DNA of 64,000 bases from Ceratodon purpureus (lineage: Eukaryota; Streptophyta; Bryopsida; Pseudoditrichales; Ditrichaceae). The position numbers and the translations under genes are program-made. Below the pieces are notes generated by a model, which saw nothing but the letters and a program-made list of their open reading frames with translations, had not been told where the DNA came from and did not search any database. Below, one piece after another: positions 49,801 through 58,813 of this stretch. The DNA lies in contig CM026426.1 of NCBI GenBank assembly GCA_014871385.1, positions 73,212,303-73,276,302 of the forward strand. Reading direction: 5' to 3'. Position 1 is the stretch's first letter. Every line of letters starts with the position of its first letter.

Positions 49801-51410
49801 CTACGATATGGCTATGATGACCTACGAAGAGGCAATAATGACATTTCAAATGGCTGTGATTTCCTGTTATGCTGTGATTTAGAGCAATACTAGAATCTTC
49901 AAATGCCCGAATGTGATGGTCCATATGCCTTAGCAATAAGACCGTACTAACTTGACTTCATCCAGTTGAACCGAAATACACGAAGACCTTGACAGAAATA
50001 AATAATAGGGCCACATGGGAACCCGACCAGAAGTGACGTTATAGTACCTCATCGTAAGTTCTTGAAGAGCTTGCTGCGAGTCTGCTCGGGCCATTCTACC
50101 TGGTAATACTACCGAATTCTAAATTCACAAGAGCCTGCTGTGAGTCTACTCAGGCCGATTCTCCTCGTTATACTACCGAATTCAAGTACCTTCGAGTGTG
50201 GGCTGCGAGTCTGCTCGGGCCCTTTCATGAAAATTAGCATTCAGATTTGTATCCAAGTAGAGTAGGGTAGAATGATCGCAATTCATCCTAGGCTTGGACA
50301 GAGAAACAAAGTCATATAATGCAGATCAAGAACCCCACAAGTGGTAGCTCACTGGCACATGTACAGCCCATGATAACCACTCTGTTCCTCTCCGACCACA
50401 CCGAATCCCTATCTCATTTTCTAGTACTGCGCTTGTGAAGAATACCCACTCGACCACCTGTAACCATCGCATGATGGGTTCTATCTATACATGATCAAGG
50501 AGCCCCGTGGAGAGAAAGCAGCAAATAAATCCCTGCTGGTCACATTACCTGGTCTCCATCGACTTCGATCTCTTCACGTCTTGCGCTTGAGGCGGCTAAT
50601 TCCACCATCCTTTGAGATGGCTCAAGGCAGAAGGAATGCGAATCCGACTTCTGAAGCTGGGGTCGACAACGCCTCTGTTGAACTTGCAAAGCCCCTTCCT
50701 GCGAAGCCCCTTCCTGCGAATCCCCTTCCTGCGAATCCACTTCCTGCGAATCCCCTTCCTGCGAAACAATTCCACTAGCTTAGAACAGGTTTGGTGATTG
50801 CATTTTCAGAGCTAACACTTTGCAGATCTTGCAGGGGGTGGATGCCTCGAGGCCAAGCATTACCTAGTGAACCAGGGTTTCAAAGGACAGCCTCCATGGG
50901 CTCATCTGCCTTGTGTACCGACTGCCTAAGGTCCAGTTGCCCTAAATGATGTTATTAAAGTACTACGTACTGGTTTATTACTCTTGAGTCTACTCGGAAT
51001 AAAATGCATGTAGTGACTGGAATATGGGCAGCGGTTATCATTCTAGCTAAGAGGTCTCTTTTTAACGTGAACTAGTAATTAATGAATAATGTATGAAATC
51101 AACTACGTGACTGGAATGTGAACTACATATCAACATAACTTACCTTCGTAGTCTCTATTAAAGTTGAACAACCGCCGTCGGCAAGAAACTGAAGTTTCTT
51201 TGGCTGGACCTCGGCTTCAGCAAACGCATCCCCGTCACCCCCTTCTCCCCGAGTAACAACCTTACTAGAGTTTCCTCCCTTCCTCCCCATGGTTGAACGC
51301 AAATTGTATGGAGTAGTTATGCCGTCTCTAAGCGCTAACTTCTGTAACCTCTCTAGACGTCGCTCTCTTCTAGATTCTAGCTTAGCTTTTGCACCCGATC
51401 TGGTTATCAT
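40801..51410 (-). CDS. ParB/Srx-like plus N4/N6 amino-methyltransferase-like protein, 12 exons
   Basis: Exons: 51410-51144, 50758-50549, 47491-46851, 46753-46564, 46228-46037, 44622-44404, 44306-44071, 43707-43032, 42634-42287, 41808-41538, 41427-41226, 41131-40801. All eleven introns are GT-AG with compatible phases, giving 1260 residues without a stop. Residues 1-45 are basic. Residues 90-114 hold SQEG repeats. Residues about 232-335 resemble the ParB/sulfiredoxin fold, ending in the hallmark VCDGNHRYQAW (ParB: DGxxRxxA). Residues about 740-793 are a Lys/Glu coiled coil. Residues about 890-1115 resemble a permuted (beta-type) amino-methyltransferase: VDLIIADLPEG at the DPPY motif-IV position, then GPREKSVVLMEMLIEACSDP and NVVFDCTAATG (SAM motif I), then RHIVALEADQDIF. 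The acidic C-terminus is SSSEDEEDCEEE. DPPY is altered to DLPE, so catalysis is uncertain. Such domain pairs are known from phages and mobile elements of bacteria. Domain calls are by eye. Confidence 0.7.
42765..42812. repeat. Single degenerate minisatellite unit in intron 8
   Basis: CAGAGTCTGCTCGGGCTAGA ... CCAGGTTACAG is one decayed unit of the 64-bp repeat that fills introns 2 and 5. Nearby (42930-42975) CATGGCATCATGGCA is repeated several times. Confidence 0.7.
44817..45470. repeat. About 64-bp minisatellite in intron 5 (about 11 units)
   Basis: Unit: GAGTCTGCTCGGGCCCTTCC, then NCCTGGTTACACTACCGAG, then ATCACATACCTTCAAGTGCC, then TGCTGC. The + strand frames with repeated Leu/Gly/Pro/Ser are products of the repeat, not genes. 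The array ends at about 45470 and runs into a 160-bp unique block also found at 49780-49940. Confidence 0.9.
45471..45640. repeat. Duplicated non-repeat block (copy 1)
   Basis: GGCTATGATGACCTACGAAG and the following 120 bp recur at 49790-49940. Intron 5 and intron 2 of the same gene therefore share array plus flank in the same order and orientation, pointing to one intron's content having been copied into the other. Confidence 0.8.
45796..45821. repeat. 26-bp near-perfect palindrome around CTCGG
   Basis: The arms AAGTGTGCTCGG (45796-45807) and CCGAGCACACTT (45810-45821) are exact complements around a 2-bp centre. A weaker relative (ACTGCTCGGGGCCAAGCACA) lies near 45690. Both lie in intron 5. 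Confidence 0.85.
48057..50220. repeat. About 64-bp minisatellite in intron 2 (about 25-28 units, with higher-order structure)
   Basis: Same unit as in intron 5. Three unit types (TTCTAGTGCTTGCTGTGAG; TTCAAGTGCCTGCTGCAAG; AATTCTAAATTCATTAGAGC) recur in order, giving a higher-order period of about 193 bp at 48170-48640 and 49190-49600. A 200-bp unrelated segment interrupts the array at about 48670-48865. Three outlying units lie at 50070-50220. Confidence 0.9.
49780..49940. repeat. Duplicated non-repeat block (copy 2)
   Basis: Counterpart of 45471-45640, at the end of the intron-2 array. It ends with CCCGAATGTGATGGTCCATATGCC. Confidence 0.8.
50686..50763 (-). repeat. 15-bp tandem repeat creating five in-frame 3' splice sites
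   Basis: Five copies of GCGAATCCCCTTCCT (plus strand) place the minus-strand acceptor TTCGCAG/GAAGG at AG positions 50760-50759, 50745-50744, 50730-50729, 50715-50714 and 50700-50699. All are in the same phase at the start of exon 2. Use of any site changes the protein only by five-residue steps (SQEG-type repeats). Confidence 0.7.
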
Positions 51411-51725
51411 CTCTGCTTGTATGCTAAAAAAAGACTTGCTCTTTTATCCATGACATTGCTGTGCTTGAACAATCTATGAACAGACCAAATGTTCATATGT
51501 ACTCGACTGCTTGATAACACTTGGACGCATATCATGGTTAAGATCCGGTAACCAAGTCTTAATTACTGTTGTACAGACAAAGTTAGTTCAACTTTCATAC
51601 TGTCAGCTGTTTACTGCATGTTAAGAAGAATATCATCAAGGCCGCCGTCTTTGATATGCCGCTTGCATTTACAATAACCCCTTTATTTATACCCGCTTAA
51701 TCCAATGTCAAGTTGTGTCATTCTG
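51411..51725. promoter_or_regulatory. Divergent intergenic region between the methyltransferase-like gene and the 51.7-kb ORF
   Basis: The 325 bp between the divergent ATGs (51410, 51736) must hold the promoters of both if both are genes. Only AT-rich sequence and TTTATTTATACC (near 51681) are visible. Confidence 0.4.
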
Positions 51726-51733
51726 TATATAAG
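51726..51733 (+). promoter_or_regulatory. TATA-box candidate TATATAAG
   Basis: It lies 3-10 bp before the first ATG of the next ORF. If it is a functional TATA box, transcription would start about 30 bp downstream, leaving the ATG at 51736 outside the mRNA and making the ATG at 51793 the first usable start. Confidence 0.4.
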
Positions 51734-51735
51734 AC

Positions 51736-52245
51736 ATGCGAACGCCACATTCAGTATCGGACTTCTCACATGATTTTTTCACTCCTGACGTAATGGACTC
51801 GCATCAGTCCCGTACTCCTTCAATTCCGGTTACACAGCAGGAGAGAGAGGATAGCTTGTCCTTAGTAAATTTTGACGGGCCTTTTGAACCAATTCAGGAT
51901 TCCAAGACTTTGCTTGATTGCAGCCAGAGCAAGGCACCGATCATACAGTCGGATGTGATGACTTTGGACGCAAAGGCGTGTGATCGGTCGTTGCCAGCAG
52001 CCACTGTTGAAGTTCAAGAGTCCAAGGGCAATTCTAGTAATGCTTCCCATGCCTACGCAAATGTCGGGGTCATCAAGCCTGGAACATATTCCAGACTTCT
52101 TTTAAGAAGTATCCCTCGGCCCAAAGGGCGTAAGCTACAGAGTAGAGGATGCCGAGCAGTTCATAGCACAGAAGAACGAGAAGAAGATAGTAATAATGAT
52201 TCCGTTGCCGCTCAGAGACCTATGAAACGCAGTCGTCAATTTTGA
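51736..52245 (+). CDS. Small Ser/Gln-rich ORF, possible accessory protein of the element
   Basis: A 169-codon frame; the TATA position favours M20 (MDSHQSRTPS) as start, giving 150 residues. The product is Ser/Gln/Asp-rich with a basic tail (RPKGRKLQSRG, RPMKRSRQF) that could be a nuclear localisation signal. The segment GVIKPGTYSRLLLRSI resembles GTFWILKPGKYRVYGV in the transposase exon just downstream (52880-52925). The two may share a domain, or this may be a duplicated first part of that gene. No known family is recognised. Confidence 0.45.
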   Translation: MRTPHSVSDFSHDFFTPDVMDSHQSRTPSIPVTQQEREDSLSLVNFDGPFEPIQDSKTLLDCSQSKAPIIQSDVMTLDAKACDRSLPAATVEVQESKGNSSNASHAYANVGVIKPGTYSRLLLRSIPRPKGRKLQSRGCRAVHSTEEREEDSNNDSVAAQRPMKRSRQF

Positions 52246-52653
52246 TATAGGTCCCAGGAGTCGCGTTTATTGGTTACATCTAGCCCATTATGAATTGAAT
52301 GGTTCCAATGTAACACTGAACTATTTCCGTCGATTTTTCAGGATAATATTTTAGGAAGTTGTTGTGATTAAGTCATGACAGTCGTATCCCAGCTTCTAGA
52401 TTAATTCTGCTGATTAGGGCGGGTACGTGTACTAATTCCTATGTAATAAATTACAGTTGCCAAACTAAGTACGTACAAAGCGTCTCATTAAGATTACAAT
52501 GCTAAAGCATGCAAATTCGGGTTCCTTCCTATTCCACCACTCGTAGATATGCACTCGATGATTGAATTTGGCGTCATACTTAACCATGGGAGAATTCTTA
52601 TGCGTCTTCACCTCTTTGTTTTTTATTCCTCTTTAGAGTTCTCATTGTTGCAG

Positions 52654-55600
52654 GTGCCCCTTAATCTGAACACGATGGCCTATCTTTGTGCGGATTCGCA
52701 TTCCGTTCCTATTACCTTTCCTCTAGGTGTAGATGGCCGCGCTATGATCAGTTCCACCACTCTGAGTCTTTGATTTCGGTTTCGTGAGGAATCACTGCAT
52801 GTAGAAGAGGAGTTCTTTGACGATATCACCGGTGCTCTCTCGCATGCCGTTGGTCAGTTGTCAACTCAGAATGAGATTGGAACGTTCTGGATTCTCAAAC
52901 CTGGAAAGTATAGAGTTTACGGAGTTACTGAGTCTCTAGTAGCTGCTTCTACTGAATTGCTTACTCCCCGATCGTCCACAACAGTGTGCCTTGAGTCTGA
53001 GCCGTTGTTGAGGAAGGTCAAGACCGAGCCAATTCTTCAGACCATCTATGAGCTCAGTGATGGCTCCGATGGTGAAAACGCAGACGAGATTCCGGTGACC
53101 CATGAGAGCATGGAGAAGAGTCTGCCAGTTGCAAATGATAATCTTGAGGAGGTGGTTGTCCCTGTGGAGTCCTCGGTTCCTTCTAGTGTTGCAGATGATA
53201 ATTGTGAGGAGGTGGTTGTCCCAACGAAGTCGTCGGTTCCATCTACTGTTGCAGTCTCCCCTTCAGAAAGTGTTGTTCAATGCATCATGAAGCTTAGCGC
53301 TCGTAAGAGGTCAAAGAGTGTTCTGTCGCGCATCAATTTTAATGCAATTAGAATGCAGGAAGTTCAATACCTTCCACCTCAGTACAACGGCGATGTCATT
53401 TTCGAGTTCCCACCCCTAGGTGCTCACGGTCATCATTCCGCTGCAAAGCAGCTACGGGGAATGGATAGAAAATACGATGGACACCCTTGGACTCGCACAG
53501 TGACTTCAAATATTCAGAACGACCTCAAGTTGGTCTTCCGTTCTTCGTCGTGCCTTGGCCATCTCCGTTGTGACAATGTCAAATGTGAGTATCTAACACG
53601 TGGAAACAGGACTTCGGTAGTGAACGAGACTGAATGGGATGGGATATCTGAGAGACTGTTTAAAGTTGGATCTAACCCGCCGCAGAGTTCTAGTGTGGTC
53701 TGTAAGTCTTGCAATACACCACCGACCTGCGTTGCACTTTGCCCTGCAAGGATATACTACGTCAGTGCTGGACCTCACATGACGAGAGCATGCGTTCATC
53801 TGGGAACTCATGACCATCCAGTGAAGTCCGGCGAGAACCGCGATTTTGTCGAACACACGGAGAACTTGATCAGGGAGCAGGTGGAGCGTACTCCATCCGC
53901 CACCAATTCCGCCATCGTCCTCGAAACTGCGAAGGAGCTGCTGGGCCCATTACTTCTGGCCAAGGAAGGTGAACCGCAGAAGATTCTAGAATTGGAGGAG
54001 CTCGAACCAATCTTCGACCGCTGTAAGCACCTTTCTTCCCCAAACATCAGAAATTGCATTACCTCGTTCAAGGCTGTTAGACGCTTTGGGACCATGGACA
54101 GCATCAGAATGCTGCGAGGCTTCAGCAACTGGAAATTTATCCAAAACAACTTGTTTCCAGGGCAAGGCGATGATGCTGCGAAGGTGTATGTCTTCAAGAT
54201 GTCTGAGGTAGGGCCGGGTAGTGTAGTCGATTTAGTTAAGCGTATGCAGACTGGCGGTGACTTGGAGAATGCGTGGATCATGTTTGACCACGTGAGGCGA
54301 GTCAGGGATTGGGTTACGATGGCTTGCCACGTCTATGACCCCACCTATTGTCGGATAATGACAATCGCAGCGTGCGATATGCAGTCGGAGGACACTGCTG
54401 CCCAGTCCGTCCTCTGGAAGAATCTGAATGCTATCATGCAGACTCACGGGGTCGAGAGAGTTAACTTTAAGGGCTTCATGGTGGATGGTGCCCAAGCGAA
54501 CTTCAATGCAGTTCGCATTATCTATGGAAGCGGTAACGCCTCCGAGATGATGATTGATAGGGAGAGGACATGCCTATTCCATCCTATTCCATTGGAGGCA
54601 GTCTCTAGAGCAACATACAAAGGCTCACATTCGTCCGGACCTCCGAGCGCAGCACATCAAACTCTGCCAGCAGTACAAGAACGCCACGACTATGGCGGAA
54701 GCTGAAACAATGTTCTTGGCAATCCGAGCATGGTGGATGTCATCCGGCGCTGCAACAGAAAAAGGGCTCTCAGATCTGGAAACGTGGCTTTCGTTCTGGC
54801 ACTACCGGTATCGCCAATGGGGAGGTTTCATGGAATTGGTAATTAAACCCTATCCTTTAAATCTCTGTCGCATCTGAAGTTTGGTGCCCTACAGTTAGGT
54901 ATTGGACACTCAGATATCTAACCTAACCTCTACTGTGTGCAGAATCAGAGCAAAGATGAGCTCGCAGAGATGCCGTCCTGCAACCTTGCTGAATCAATCC
55001 ACAACCGGTGGAAGCAGCAGTCCGGAGATCGTGGTAGCGACTTGTATGCTGCAGCTGTGGACGACTTTGTAAGGGCCTTCATGCAATGCGTTGCCTACTT
55101 CCAGTTCTTGAAGGGGGAGCGTCCCGGGAAAGGTCCGTCCAAAGAGGAGCTGAAGCTCCGACGTGCACAAAGATCTGCAGCAAGGACAGGAAACCCGAAA
55201 GTCCTTCACGAAGCGATTATGAACATGCCAGGAGCGGACGAATGGTGCACCAGGGACCCGCATCTTGAAGGGGAAGAGGTCTGTGTCTCTCTAAAACAAA
55301 AACCTGATGTTGCCTTTGGAGATGAACGGGAGTCTCATAGGCCAGACAAGATCAGCGTGTCAAGACCTCGTGTCCAAACTAGAGCTGCACGCTAGGAGAG
55401 CGACTATCCTCCGACGGTGGTAATAACGGACTCTCCTACAAGCAGCGAAGAGGACCAAGCCGACCTTCAACCTGACCATAGTCCACCTCGAGTGGACTAC
55501 CATCACGTCACTTCAGTTGAGGAGACCGCCTGCAACCCTTCTGAGTGGCACATTGCACGACTTCCTAAGACATCCGCCAAGGCGTGCTTCGCCCAACATG

Positions 55601-56394
55601 CTGTGACTAAGAAGAAATGCGTGGTACGGATCGTGCAGCACGGGAAGAGCACTGCGGCGCCGACATACACGGGCCCCATGAAGAACTACAGGAAAGACAG
55701 AATAGAGACTCATCAGTTCTTTTTCTGCAATGACGACATTGACAGGTGCGTCAAGGGTAGCAAATGGAAGTGGGTCCTATCGGTGCCAAAGGTACCTGAG
55801 GTGTGGCTTGTGAAACTTGGGACAAAGTTGACGAAGAAAGAGATACTTTCTCTAGAAAATGCCGGGTTCAGACTCCCGCAGCAGAAGGAGATGTCACCGA
55901 GAAGACTCTTTCAAGACCGGGCAGCGGCAGTGGACTTCTCGGCCTACCCTACGCCGGCATACCCGGACGAGTTCCCTACCCGGCGATCAAGAAAGCTCAT
56001 CCGACGGAACAAGAAGGCTCCGTCGACCAAGCACAGCAATAATTGTGCCTCCGCCTTATCGTTGCAAGCGAAGGTGAGCAAGTTGTGCATGCTGCCTGCC
56101 CCAGCCCTCGGATGCATCGTCACATTGGATTCTGGGAAGCCTCCAAAGGTACAGCAATATTACCTGACCATATCGCAACACCCTGCCTGCACTTGCCCGA
56201 ATTTCAAGGAGATGGCAATTACGGCACTTGGGAAGCAGGGTCAATGGGCTAATTGTAAGCATTTGTATTACCTATTCAGTGTAGTCTGCGGTCTTGAATT
56301 AGAGTCGGATACTTTCATTCATGCAGCTAGTTTTAGCTTCAACAAAGTGAAGCGAGTCCTGGTGGGTGGCCTTCTGAAATTCTTGGAGACCTAG
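52654..56394 (+). pseudogene. SWIM-domain Mutator-like transposase of the nested element (broken)
   Basis: Exon 52654-54838 (acceptor GTTGCAG), intron 54839-54942 and exon 54943-56394 are all in phase 0. Three acidic residues fit a DDE core: D at 54286 (IMFDHVRRV), D at 54484 (GFMVDGAQANFNAVR) and E at 54991 (NLAESIHNRW). TLDSGKP...YLTISQHPACTCPN...ANCKHLYYLF is a canonical SWIM zinc finger (C 56188, C 56194, C 56254, H 56260). Lesions: TGA at 52771 before the core, a frameshift from a 10-bp tandem duplication at 54573-54592, and TAG at 55393 between the catalytic core and the SWIM region. The remainder is well conserved, so inactivation looks recent. It presumably once mobilised the 22-kb element. 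Confidence 0.8.
54573..54592 (+). repeat. 10-bp tandem duplication causing a frameshift
   Basis: CCTATTCCAT occurs twice back to back. With one copy the frame runs on through CLFHW into QSLEQHTK; with two it shifts by one base and ends at 54705. Confidence 0.85.
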
Positions 56395-56604
56395 TGATAT
56401 CTGAGTTGGTGTTCGCACATGTGTAGCCTGTATTTATTTTAATGGTGAAGTAGTGAGACTAAAAGGGCCACTACCAAAAATTTGCAGTAGCACTGGATTC
56501 CATTTCTTCAAATTCGTGTCAGTCTCGCTCTGAATATACATAGGCTCTGTAAAGAAGTATTTTCTACTAAGCAATGTAAGGAACTGTGTAATCCCCAATA
56601 GAAT
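56395..56604. other. Transposase 3' flank
   Basis: I see no gene in this short stretch. It links the transposase stop to the 53-bp array. Confidence 0.5.
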
Positions 56605-56950
56605 GGAGTCACGTAAGTGTGCTCGGGACCGAGCAAACCTTTTTCAGTGTTTAGGAGGGGGTCATGTAAGTGTGTTCGGGACCGAGCAAACATTTTTCAG
56701 GGTTTAGGAAGGGGTCACGTAAGTGTGCTCGGGACTGAGCAAACGTTCTCCAGGGTTAAGGAGGGGATCACGTAAGTGTCCTCGAGAGCGTGCAAACCTT
56801 TTTCATGGTTTAGGAGGGGGTCACGTAAGTGTGTTCGGGACCGAGCAAACGTTTTCCAGGGTTTAGGAGTGGGTCACGTAAGTGTGTTCGGGACTGAGCA
56901 AACGTTTTCCAGGGTTTAGGAGTGGGTCACATAAGTGCTTGGGCATTCCC
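56605..56950. repeat. 53-bp minisatellite, about 6 copies
   Basis: Unit: GGGTCACGTAAGTGTGCTCG, then GGACCGAGCAAACNTTTTCC, then AGGGTTTAGGAG. Each carries the short dyad TGCTCGGGACCGAGCA, related to the CTGCTCGGGCCC core of the intron minisatellites and to the 45796 palindrome. Confidence 0.9.
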
Positions 56951-57244
56951 AATCCCTTCTCAGACTCCTAGAACACGGCGAACTTTGTTTCAAAGAGCGA
57001 TATACCAGCGGCCCAGCTTTGTCAGAATATATTGAGTAAGGTAGAAGCTTCTGACCGTATTAACCCCACCACTAGATTTATGCATGACCATTGAGACTGT
57101 ACACCGTTTTGAAATCAAGGTCCTCTACAGTAATTTATATCCTCCTGAGAACTGCTCTTTCTGTCGTTGATTGTTGTACGTGCGTATGTGTGTATGTTAT
57201 GTTGCATATCTATGTTTCAATCACCTCTCACATGCACACTGTAG

Positions 57245-58309
57245 TCATAATTCGTTGTGTACCAGTTTTGGGCGCTTGCTTGGATTTTCATCGTCCACAT
57301 CGGCTGTTGAGTGACGGTCCTCGACATCAGCTACTGCCTCACGACGTCCAATCCAATCAAATTGTTTCACCCACTTAGGACCGTTCTGGTGACAGGTTCT
57401 GGTATCCAGGAAAATACCATTGTCATTTGCTTTCCAAGCGCAATCAATATACAACATGGGCTGATTGGGGTCATCAGGTGGTATCCATAGGAACACGTCA
57501 TTGCGGGATTTCCTTGTTGCTATTAGAATGAAGTTGCATATCCATTTTGTAATAAAATGTGGATGTGTAGCTCTTCTTAAGATAACTCCTGTGGTACGTT
57601 CATTCTCAGATTCTCTCTGAAGACGGGATGGCAGTGTTCTGACTGTCGTTGCACCATTTACTGGCCCGTAAACCAGCATCAATTCTTGGTCGAGGTCATT
57701 AAGTATTGAAACAAAGTAGTCGCCAAGTCTATCAATCAATCCCCAGGTGTATGGATTTCTCCCGAACTGGCCCTTCTTCAGGAAGTGCTTACTACCTCGA
57801 GGAGGACTGAATTGAGAGACATATACTCCATCGGCCTGAATTCTCCAACGACATTGAGGTTCCTCAGTATGCGGCCATTCATCATATATCGGACAATCAT
57901 CGTCCGAGTATCCTGCCATTTTGTTTCGCTTGCTCAGCACTTTTGGATTTTCATAAACGCAGACAGGTTCAACAATATAGGATTCCACGCAATTCCAACT
58001 CCTGGTTTTGTATGTAAATCTGCAGAACAGATTGTTTGTGAACATTTCCAAATTCATACGTTGTTGAAGCGGAGAACCAAGAAGAGCTACCGAATTCGGA
58101 CTAAGATTTTTAGAGAAACTGTATTCCATTCTAACTAGTCCATCGGCGTCTTTCTTTTCGGCACAATTCACTATAACCGGATGAGGAGATGCGTTTTGAA
58201 TCTGAAGGGGACTATGTGTATTCGGTCGCGAAGCATGTACGCAATAAAAATCTAAGAACATTAAAAAAATCAGAGAACAAAGTTGATTCTTAGTGACCTG
58301 GTTTCGCAT
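57245..58309 (-). CDS. Secreted protein with two S-protein-homologue (S1-like) domains
   Basis: An intact 354-codon frame. Residues 1-26 form a signal peptide (KNQLCSLIFLMFLDFYCVHA). Domain 1 (about 34-168): LQIQNASPHPVIVNCAEK, LFCRFTYKTRSWNC, CRWRIQADGVYVSQF. Domain 2 (about 198-320): FVSILNDLDQELMLVYG, WICNFILIATR, DCAWKANDNGIFLD. Both show the S1-family pattern of an opening strand, a central Cys-bearing strand and a closing C-W-K/R-x3-DG-hydrophobic motif. The usual Cys of the first strand is Tyr in domain 2. Family members are normally single-domain secreted peptides; the best known act in pollen-pistil recognition in poppy, while most have unknown roles. The tail is charged (DDENPSKRPK). 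The gene lies inside the right end of the 22-kb element. Its decayed homologue at 243-1250 shows that the double-domain form is stable. Confidence 0.75.
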   Translation of the reverse strand: MRNQVTKNQLCSLIFLMFLDFYCVHASRPNTHSPLQIQNASPHPVIVNCAEKKDADGLVRMEYSFSKNLSPNSVALLGSPLQQRMNLEMFTNNLFCRFTYKTRSWNCVESYIVEPVCVYENPKVLSKRNKMAGYSDDDCPIYDEWPHTEEPQCRWRIQADGVYVSQFSPPRGSKHFLKKGQFGRNPYTWGLIDRLGDYFVSILNDLDQELMLVYGPVNGATTVRTLPSRLQRESENERTTGVILRRATHPHFITKWICNFILIATRKSRNDVFLWIPPDDPNQPMLYIDCAWKANDNGIFLDTRTCHQNGPKWVKQFDWIGRREAVADVEDRHSTADVDDENPSKRPKLVHNEL

Positions 58310-58813
58310 ATCTACAAATGGGCGAGAACTATGTATTCAACTGAAGTTTCATACATAGTTCATTACGATGTATTCAACTCAAATTCAAGCAGTCATTCAC
58401 TCGGTTGAATCTAGGCAAGAAGTGATCAATAAATGAAGTTCGATGTTTTGAATCGTCAGAGGCATTTGAGGAGGTGACCCGTTGAAAGGTTCTTGACATA
58501 TGAAAGGTCACTTTAGCATGTTTAGAAAGGCACAAATTCCCAACTGTCATAAAAGAGTGATACATTCTGCACTTCGGACCAATGTTTGCAAAATAAGTAC
58601 CGACCGAACAGTTCTTATGACAGCATTCCACGAGTATTGGCCCGTACTGTCCACTGACCCTAACACCAAGATTTCCACGGTCATAGATCTACGTCCTCTA
58701 GTAATTTCACTGAAATTGTCCACGGCCATAGGTCACATTCCGAACTATATTTAGAATTTTCAAAAAGCAAAATAATGTTACTCCATAAAATACCGTAATC
58801 TTACCGCTCTAAT
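58310..58813. other. Subterminal spacer at the right end of the element
   Basis: No gene. At about 58788-58813 a second copy of the terminal subunit occurs (minus strand GAGCGGTAAGATTACGGTAT), an inner repeat of GAGCGGTAACTTTTCGGATA in the terminus. Confidence 0.5.

Noticed and set aside
44817-50220. CRISPR-like array appearance of the 64-bp repeats
   Set aside because: Units are contiguous and diverge along their whole length, with no constant-repeat/variable-spacer alternation. The DNA is a plant nuclear gene's introns.
52549-52773. 52549-52773 as an independent small gene
   Set aside because: Its first 105 bp are intron-like, and from the acceptor at 52653/52654 it is in phase with the transposase exon; it is the start of that exon cut by a TGA.
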